Positions 1-3,857 of a stretch of 10,249 nucleotides of DNA are shown in pieces. Within the stretch, counting starts at the first letter, position 1, and the number at the start of each line of letters is the position of its first letter. Below the pieces are notes generated by a model, which ran no database searches, was not told the origin of the DNA, and saw nothing but the letters and a program-made list of their open reading frames with translations. Source of the DNA: Clostridia bacterium (lineage in GTDB: Bacteria; Bacillota; Clostridia; Oscillospirales; CAG-272); NCBI GenBank assembly GCA_017453085.1, contig JAFTKV010000027.1:1-10249 (forward strand). The letters run 5' to 3'. Both the position numbers and the translations under genes were made by a program.

Positions 1-2
1 AA

Positions 3-305
3 TATACCGTCATCATCGACCAGAAGAAGATCGGCAACGGCGTTTCCGCTGTGATGGAGGTGGCACTGGTCCATCCCCAGTACGGCGATAATTTCGTCAA
101 TATGGTGATGGCTCTGCCCAGCATCGTTTCCTGCGATTGCGTCACCGGCGACTTTGACTACATTCTGCAGATCGTTACCGATTCCACCGACGGGCTGGAG
201 GAGATCTACCGCACCGTCCGTTCCTTCGACGGCGTGAAGTTTACCAAGACGCATCTGATCCTGAGCCGCGTCAAGAACGAGCATACCGTTATCCCTACCA
301 AATAA
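3..305 (+). CDS. Lrp/AsnC-family regulator, C-terminal ligand-binding domain (5' truncated)
   Basis: The gene runs in from outside the window; 100 C-terminal residues are visible, ending at TAA (303-305). The visible part matches the Lrp/AsnC (RAM) ligand-sensing fold: an opening strand of the type YTVIIDQKKIGNG, a conserved stretch around 'LPSIVSCDCVTGDFDYIL', which fits the family pattern of a Val-x-x-Cys followed by TG-x-DY, and a last strand with 'GVKFTKTHLILSR' before a short tail. In the family this domain binds amino acids or other small effectors and drives oligomerisation, while an N-terminal helix-turn-helix (not visible here) binds DNA. The effector and targets cannot be told from this fragment. 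A T-tailed terminator follows 4 nt after the stop, so the gene is the last of its transcript. The family call is firm; a stand-alone RAM-domain protein lacking the HTH cannot be excluded. Confidence 0.85.
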   Translation, partial: YTVIIDQKKIGNGVSAVMEVALVHPQYGDNFVNMVMALPSIVSCDCVTGDFDYILQIVTDSTDGLEEIYRTVRSFDGVKFTKTHLILSRVKNEHTVIPTK

Positions 306-309
306 ACCA

Positions 310-335
310 AACGCTCCCTTTACGGGGGCGTTTTT
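310..335 (+). terminator. Rho-independent terminator of the Lrp/AsnC gene
   Basis: A 9-bp stem (AACGCTCCC, 310-318, with GGGGGCGTT, 324-332, one G.T pair) closes a 5-nt loop and runs into a short T tract (331-335). It lies just after the stop codon of the preceding gene. Confidence 0.85.
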
Positions 336-397
336 GCGTAAAGACAAAGTCTACCCCTTCTGCTGGCACCAGCCAAGGAAAGGGGAAGGAGGTCTGA

Positions 398-442
398 AGG
401 AAGGGGAAAAACTTCGGCGTTTGAGATGGTTTTCCCCTTCCT
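398..442. repeat. Inverted repeat (13-bp stem) in the intergenic region
   Basis: AGGAAGGGGAAAA (398-410) is perfectly complementary to TTTTCCCCTTCCT (430-442), leaving a 19-nt loop. No T tract follows on the + strand, so it is not a standard terminator. A second GGGGAA/TTCCCC hairpin lies after the SGNH genes (3651-3684), which raises the possibility of a dispersed intergenic hairpin family. Confidence 0.6.
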
Positions 443-474
443 CCAGTTCTTGAAACGCTTTTGTCTGCACTTTG

Positions 475-499
475 ACGCTCCCTCTACGGGGGCGTTTTT
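475..499 (+). terminator. Second copy of the terminator hairpin
   Basis: ACGCTCCC (475-482) pairs with GGGGGCGT (488-495) around a TCTAC loop and continues into T residues up to 499. It is nearly identical to the terminator at 310-335. No gene lies between the two copies, so this one acts as a back-up terminator or is a leftover of a duplication. Confidence 0.7.
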
Positions 500-527
500 G
501 CGTGCAGAAGGTTTTTCTTCGACTTGA

Positions 528-539
528 TTCGATATCGAA
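528..539. promoter_or_regulatory. Palindrome TTCGATATCGAA, candidate operator of the DUF2975/XRE operon
   Basis: A perfect 12-bp palindrome ends 16 nt before the -35 box of the operon promoter. An XRE regulator is encoded in the same operon, and such regulators commonly bind short palindromes near their own promoter. Binding by this regulator is inferred from position only. Confidence 0.45.
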
Positions 540-555
540 AATCAATAAATCACTA

Positions 556-584
556 TTGACAAATGAATTGAACCGTGCTATAAT
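556..584 (+). promoter_or_regulatory. Sigma-A promoter of the DUF2975-XRE-DUF2809 operon
   Basis: Consensus -35 TTGACA (556-561) and consensus -10 TATAAT (579-584) are separated by exactly 17 nt. The first start codon lies 34 nt after the -10 box, preceded by the Shine-Dalgarno AGGAAGG (603-609). Confidence 0.9.
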
Positions 585-617
585 GGGGATACTGACAATG
601 TTAGGAAGGTTTATCTG

Positions 618-1070
618 ATGAAACGTACCCGATTCATTACGACCGTTTGTATGGCGTTTACTCTTTTTCTGATTCCCGTGCTGGCATTTCTGGCCTTTAC
701 CTTGCCCGCTCTGCTGGAGCGGTATTTTGAGCTGACCGCCGCTTATAATGCGACGATCCTCATCGAGCGGATCCTGATCGCCTTTTACGTCTGCCTGCCC
801 GCCGGCTTTGCCGCATTGATCCTGCTGGCGAAGATCCTGCGGAATCTGCAAAAGGAGCGGCTGTTCGTGCGGCAGAACGTCCTCTGCTTCCGTTGGCTGT
901 CGATTTGTGCGCTGTACGTGGGCGTTGCCTGCGCGGCTACCGGCATCGTCTACCTCCCTTTGCTGTTGATCGCAGTTACGGCTCTCTTTATCGGGCTGCT
1001 GCTGCAGGTGCTGGTGCGCCTTCTGCGAACCGCCCGGGAGATCGCCGAAGAAAACAGCCTGACCGTTTAA
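618..1070 (+). CDS. DUF2975 family integral membrane protein
   Basis: A 150-residue membrane protein. Four hydrophobic segments are visible at about residues 8-32, 50-73, 88-110 and 111-134. Between the second and third lies the charged loop 'LRNLQKERLFVRQNV', and the protein ends in 'AEENSLTV'. These two features resemble the conserved loop and the C-terminal 'EE-N-LT' ending of DUF2975 proteins. The family has no established biochemical function; it is typically found directly upstream of a small XRE repressor-like gene, exactly as here. The start is fixed by AGGAAGG 8 nt upstream and by the consensus promoter. The next gene begins 28 nt after the stop. By analogy with other membrane-protein/XRE pairs, the protein may modulate or be controlled by the regulator, but that is inference. 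Confidence 0.82.
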   Translation: MKRTRFITTVCMAFTLFLIPVLAFLAFTLPALLERYFELTAAYNATILIERILIAFYVCLPAGFAALILLAKILRNLQKERLFVRQNVLCFRWLSICALYVGVACAATGIVYLPLLLIAVTALFIGLLLQVLVRLLRTAREIAEENSLTV

Positions 1071-1098
1071 GGCTTTCAGGCAGAAAGTGTGATCGAAA

Positions 1099-1320
1099 AT
1101 GAAAGTGATACTGGTGAATCTGGACATTATGATGGCTCGCCGCCGCATCTCTCTGGGCGAGCTGGCCAGCCGCGTGGGCATCACGCAGGCGAATTTGTCT
1201 ATTCTGAAAAATAACAAGGCGAAGGCCATCCGCTTCTCCACGCTGGAGGCACTCTGCCGTGAGCTGCAATGTCAGCCTGCCGATCTGCTCTCCTACGAGG
1301 AAGAGGACAGCCTGCGGTAA
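1099..1320 (+). CDS. Small XRE (Cro/CI-type) helix-turn-helix regulator
   Basis: A 73-residue protein that is almost entirely one Cro/CI-type DNA-binding domain. It opens with 'VNLDIMMARRRISLGELA', followed by the turn-recognition helix 'GITQANLSILKNNKAKAI' (about residues 27-44) and the closing helix 'STLEALCRELQCQPADLL', then an acidic tail. This matches the compact regulators that accompany DUF2975 genes. It has no ligand or oligomerisation domain. The Shine-Dalgarno before the ATG is weak (AGAAAG at 1082-1087), so translation may depend partly on the upstream gene. The stop is 14 nt before the next start, which supports co-transcription. The palindrome at 528-539 is its most obvious candidate operator. 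The family assignment is firm; the target is inferred. Confidence 0.9.
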   Translation: MKVILVNLDIMMARRRISLGELASRVGITQANLSILKNNKAKAIRFSTLEALCRELQCQPADLLSYEEEDSLR

Positions 1321-1334
1321 AGGGGGCGACGGTG

Positions 1335-2057
1335 ATGCGATCCAATACTTCGATGGAGCCGAAAGCCCTGCGAGCTTACTTTTCCTTGGCGGCGGCGCTG
1401 CTGTTTGCGTTGCTAATCCTGCTGGCGGGGACTTCCGGCTTTTGGCGCAATACCGTGGGGGACTTTTTCGTGGTTCTCCTGCTTTACGCCCTTGCCCGCA
1501 CGGTCAAGCCCGTGGGACTGCGTATCCTGCCGCTATTGCTGTTTGGCTTTGCCGTGATGGTGGAGGTGCTGCAGTACGTGGACGTGGTGGCACTTCTGGG
1601 CATCGAGAACGAAACCGTTCAGATCGCCGTGGGCTCGGTCTTTGACTGGGGCGATATTGCGGTTTACGGTCTGGCGGCACTGGCTGCGGCGGGCGTGGAT
1701 TTTTCGATTGAGCGAAAGACGGGACAGGAGGGCGAAGCACAAGGAAAGATCTCGGTCGTTTCGATGCTCTGCTTGGCAATGTGCACGCTGTGCATACTAT
1801 CCGTTATTCATTGGGGACTTATATGCTATGACGATTATCAATCGCTATGTAATTCCCCCGAAACCAGCGGAATCGATTTCTTTATGATCGGTGCATCGTA
1901 CGCCATCGGCTTTTTCCCTCGCTTTATCGGCGGTTTACTTCTGTCCGTCCCGCTGTATTTTGATAAGCATCTCGGCCGGCTAAGATTGCTTGCATACCTT
2001 TTTACGCTTGTGTTTGGTTCTGGAATTATTTTCTCGTGCGTACTGTTCTTTTGTTAG
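1335..2057 (+). CDS. DUF2809-like membrane protein with a C-terminal membrane extension
   Basis: A 240-residue membrane protein. Residues 1-127 fit the DUF2809 pattern: a first membrane helix (about 14-32), 'FWRNTVGDFFVVLLLYALAR' (36-55), a hydrophobic segment with 'AVMVEVLQY' (73-81), and 'GSVFDWGDIAVYG' (100-112). The function of the family is unknown. It normally consists of only this part. Here a hydrophilic linker (about 127-140) leads to about 100 more residues with three further hydrophobic segments (about 143-163, 183-208 and 214-237), which I do not recognise. Codons in this second part more often end in A or T than in the first, so it may have a different origin. The ATG at 1335 is preferred because the G-rich Shine-Dalgarno (1319-1326) lies 8 nt upstream; GTG at 1332 is an alternative. 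It is the third gene of the operon with DUF2975 and XRE. Confidence 0.72.
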   Translation: MRSNTSMEPKALRAYFSLAAALLFALLILLAGTSGFWRNTVGDFFVVLLLYALARTVKPVGLRILPLLLFGFAVMVEVLQYVDVVALLGIENETVQIAVGSVFDWGDIAVYGLAALAAAGVDFSIERKTGQEGEAQGKISVVSMLCLAMCTLCILSVIHWGLICYDDYQSLCNSPETSGIDFFMIGASYAIGFFPRFIGGLLLSVPLYFDKHLGRLRLLAYLFTLVFGSGIIFSCVLFFC

Positions 2058-2141
2058 GAATGAGTCGTTTGAAACGGAAGGAACAAGCCTCTCCCCTAAC
2101 GCACAACACTGAGAACAACATCGGTGAAATATCATCGACCC

Positions 2142-2175
2142 AAAAAGCATTTTCTTTGCGGAAAATGCTTTTTTT
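2142..2175 (+). terminator. Terminator of the DUF2975-XRE-DUF2809 operon
   Basis: A 13-bp perfect stem, AAAAAGCATTTTC (2142-2154) with GAAAATGCTTTTT (2161-2173), closes a 6-nt loop and ends in a T tract to 2175. The A-rich left arm means it could also stop transcription on the opposite strand. It lies 85 nt after the stop of the last operon gene; the 85 nt contain no gene. Confidence 0.88.
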
Positions 2176-2206
2176 GTTGCGAATATTGCTATTTGGGGTT
2201 TCGTCC

Positions 2207-2235
2207 TTGACATTTACGTGCGATTGTGCTACAAT
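2207..2235 (+). promoter_or_regulatory. Sigma-A promoter of the tandem SGNH hydrolase genes
   Basis: -35 TTGACA (2207-2212) and -10 TACAAT (2230-2235) lie 17 nt apart, and TG at 2227-2228 gives an extended -10. The first SGNH start is 34 nt further, after the Shine-Dalgarno GGGAGGA (2257-2263). No second promoter is visible before the next gene, so both hydrolases are probably co-transcribed. Confidence 0.88.
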
Positions 2236-2269
2236 GAATACAATGTTAACCGAATCGGGAGGATTTCCT

Positions 2270-2833
2270 ATGGATCTGAAAAATAAAACGGTACTCTTTC
2301 TCGGCTCGTCGGTGACCTTCGGCTCGGCTGCGGGAGGCGTCTCCTTTGCCGATCTGATGGAGGAGCAGTGCGGACTGAAAATGGTGAAGGAGGCTCTGTC
2401 CGGCACTACTCTGGCTGACGTGGACGACGGCTCCTACGTTGCCCGCCTGAAGAAGGTGGATCGCCGCATTAAAATGGATCTTGTGATCGTGCAGCTCTCT
2501 ACCAACGACGCAGGCAGAGGCATTCCTCTGGCTGATACCGAGGCTGCCATCCGCTTTATCGCCGACTACGTGAAAACCACCTGGGGCTGTCCGCTGGTCT
2601 TCTACATCGGCACCTACTTTGACAGCGAGCCCTACGCCAAGATGGTCGATCTGCTGCGGAAGCTGGCTGCGGAGCACGGCTTTGAGATCCTCGACCTGTG
2701 GGACGATCCTGCTATGCGTGCGGTCAGCGAAGAGGACTACAAACGTTATATGGAAGATCCCGTTCATCCCCGTCTCGTCGGTTACCGCGAGTGGTGGACT
2801 CCCAAATTCATCGAATTTTGCCAAGCCCTCTGA
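2270..2833 (+). CDS. SGNH/GDSL-family hydrolase, cytoplasmic
   Basis: A 187-residue protein of the size of a single SGNH domain (esterase/lipase/acetylesterase fold). Block I is 'FLGSSVTFGSA', with the likely nucleophile Ser14. Block II is 'SGTTL' (Gly45). Block III is 'QLSTND', with the oxyanion-hole Asn79. Block V is 'DPVHPRLVGY', with Asp163 and His166. All catalytic positions are present. There is no signal peptide, so it should act in the cytoplasm; family members typically remove acyl or acetyl groups from sugars or other small esters, and the substrate here is unknown. The ATG at 2270 is chosen because GGGAGGA sits 6 nt upstream and just downstream of a promoter; upstream in-frame ATGs overlap the previous gene and its terminator. 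The next gene is a paralog with shared stretches such as FLGSSVT, SGTTL and IVQLSTNDA. Confidence 0.88.
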   Translation: MDLKNKTVLFLGSSVTFGSAAGGVSFADLMEEQCGLKMVKEALSGTTLADVDDGSYVARLKKVDRRIKMDLVIVQLSTNDAGRGIPLADTEAAIRFIADYVKTTWGCPLVFYIGTYFDSEPYAKMVDLLRKLAAEHGFEILDLWDDPAMRAVSEEDYKRYMEDPVHPRLVGYREWWTPKFIEFCQAL

Positions 2834-2871
2834 TGAGACGGGTTTGGACGATTATACCGAAAGGATTTTAG
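2833..2871 (+). other. Possible 12-codon ORF overlapping the SGNH stop codon
   Basis: The stop of the first SGNH gene overlaps an ATG (TGATG, 2831-2835). This opens a 12-codon frame (MRRVWTIIPKGF) that closes at TAG 2869-2871, in the same frame as the following SGNH lipoprotein and 3 nt before its expected start. It may have no function; if translated by coupling, it would deliver ribosomes to the damaged start of the next gene. Confidence 0.2.
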
Positions 2872-2874
2872 AAA

Positions 2875-3645
2875 AAGAAAAAGATTATCGCGAAGCTGTC
2901 GGCACTTCTGCTGCTGGCACTCCCTATCGTTTCCTGCGCAGGTGAGGGCGCCGAGACTACCCCTGCCGCTACCACCGAGACTCCCGCAACCACTACCGCC
3001 GTTACTACCGCAGAGCCCGAGCCTCAGCCTCCCTTCCCGCTGGACGGCAAGACCTTTGTGTTCTTGGGCTCCTCCGTGACCTACGGCTCCGCATCGGGTG
3101 GCTGGTCCATGGCGGATTACATTGCCGAGGAATTTGACTGCACCGTAGTCAAATGGGCTGTCTCCGGCACTACGCTGGTTACCTCCAACCAGAACTCCTA
3201 TGTACAGCGGATGGAAAATCAGATGAGACGGCAGAAGGTCTGCGATCACCTGATCGTGCAGCTGTCCACCAACGATGCCTCCCAGAACAAGCCTCTGGGT
3301 ACCATCAGCAACTCCATGAACAAGGAAGATTTCGATACGACCACCATCATCGGTGCCATCGAGTACATCATCGCTACTGCTAAGGAGAAGTGGAACTGCG
3401 AGGTTTCCTTCTATACCGGCACCAAGTACGACAGCACCGCCTACTACAACATGGTCAACGCTCTGCTGGACATTCAGGAGAAGTGGGGCATCGGCGTCAT
3501 CGACCTGTACAACGATCCCGAAATGAACGCAGTCAGCGACAGAGACTACAGCCGTTACATGAGCGATCCCATCCATCCTACCAAGGTTGGCTATAAGCTG
3601 TGGTGGGGCCCCAAGTTTGCGGAGCACCTGCAGCAGTATCAGTAA
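2875..3645 (+). CDS. SGNH/GDSL-family hydrolase lipoprotein without a canonical start codon
   Basis: The open frame encodes a lysine-rich n-region, a hydrophobic stretch (LSALLLLALP), the lipobox IVSC (Cys21), a Thr/Pro/Glu linker (about 24-57) and then an intact SGNH domain. Counting from 2875, the catalytic set is Ser67 (FLGSSVTYGSA), Asn133 (STND), Asp231 and His234 (DPIH). It would be a membrane-anchored, surface-exposed esterase-like enzyme, the exported paralog of the upstream gene. The oddity is the start. AAAGGA (2860-2865) is followed 9 nt later by AAG AAA AAG ATT, where ATG AAA AAG ATT would be expected, and there is no in-frame ATG, GTG or TTG between the TAG at 2869 and the GTG at 3058. 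The GTG would remove the signal peptide and most of the first beta strand and lacks a Shine-Dalgarno. Either the gene is start-less, or it uses a rare codon such as ATT at 2884, or the base at 2876 is an error. The true start is uncertain. Confidence 0.75.
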   Translation, partial: KKKIIAKLSALLLLALPIVSCAGEGAETTPAATTETPATTTAVTTAEPEPQPPFPLDGKTFVFLGSSVTYGSASGGWSMADYIAEEFDCTVVKWAVSGTTLVTSNQNSYVQRMENQMRRQKVCDHLIVQLSTNDASQNKPLGTISNSMNKEDFDTTTIIGAIEYIIATAKEKWNCEVSFYTGTKYDSTAYYNMVNALLDIQEKWGIGVIDLYNDPEMNAVSDRDYSRYMSDPIHPTKVGYKLWWGPKFAEHLQQYQ

Positions 3646-3650
3646 TTTTT

Positions 3651-3684
3651 CAAAGGGGAACTTCTTGAAAGAGGTTCCCCTTTG
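3651..3684. repeat. Strong hairpin after the SGNH genes, lacking a T tract
   Basis: CAAAGGGGAACTTCT (3651-3665) pairs with AGAGGTTCCCCTTTG (3670-3684), 15 bp with one G.T pair and a 4-nt loop. It begins 5 nt after the stop of the SGNH lipoprotein but has no T tract downstream on + (GATCCTCTC follows). It may stabilise the 3' end of the mRNA or be a dispersed repeat. A smaller hairpin (CGGCA 3712-3716, TGCCG 3723-3727) follows. Confidence 0.65.
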
Positions 3685-3740
3685 GATCCTCTCAAGAACT
3701 TTTATCAAACGCGGCATATGCTTGCCGTATTAGAGATGAC

Positions 3741-3767
3741 AGCCTGACAGCGGGGACGGCTTTTTTT
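3741..3767 (+). terminator. Possible weak terminator before polA
   Basis: A seven-T tract (3761-3767) follows a weak stem, AGCC (3741-3744) with GGCT (3758-3761). The T tract is convincing but the stem is short with a 13-nt loop, so efficiency is doubtful. It may work together with the hairpin at 3651-3684. Confidence 0.35.
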
Positions 3768-3796
3768 CGTTTGTGCAACAAAATTTCAAAAAAGTC

Positions 3797-3825
3797 TACC
3801 CATTTTTCCGAAAATGTGGTACAAT
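3797..3825 (+). promoter_or_regulatory. Probable promoter of polA (extended -10)
   Basis: The -10 TACAAT (3820-3825) is preceded by TGG (3817-3819), an extended -10. The -35 17 nt upstream is poor (TACCCA, 3797-3802), as often tolerated with an extended -10. The start codon is 33 nt downstream, after the Shine-Dalgarno AAAGAGG (3842-3848). Confidence 0.65.
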
Positions 3826-3857
3826 ATATGTATCTATTTTCAAAGAGGTTTACCAAT

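Larger units (their letters stand above)
311..503. repeat. Direct repeat of a terminator bracketing a 135-nt non-coding segment
   Basis: The 29 nt at 311-339 recur at 475-503 with a single difference (loop TTTAC versus TCTAC). Both copies contain the same hairpin and T tract. The 135 nt between them (340-474) contain no credible gene but a strong internal inverted repeat and short terminal complementary runs (GACAAAG near 344, CTTTTGTC near 458). The arrangement could be a local duplication or the footprint of a small inserted element; the sequence alone does not decide. Confidence 0.7.

Noticed and set aside
351..1241. Long minus-strand open frame over the DUF2975 and XRE genes
   Set aside because: It lies opposite two genes with clear family matches, promoter and ribosome sites, runs through the terminator repeats, and its protein is low-complexity Gln/Arg/Pro-rich without a recognisable domain.
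2036..2269. In-frame upstream extension of the first SGNH hydrolase
   Set aside because: It would overlap the end of the DUF2809-like gene, cross a terminator and begin upstream of the gene's own promoter; the ATG at 2270 has the Shine-Dalgarno site.
3058..3645. GTG at 3058 as the true start of the second SGNH gene
   Set aside because: No Shine-Dalgarno precedes it, it would cut off the first beta strand just before the catalytic serine, and it would ignore the intact signal peptide and lipobox encoded upstream.
3771..3857. N-terminal extension of PolA from the ATG at 3771
   Set aside because: This stretch contains the probable promoter and Shine-Dalgarno site, and the family begins at the MKKLLLIDGN strand encoded from 3858.
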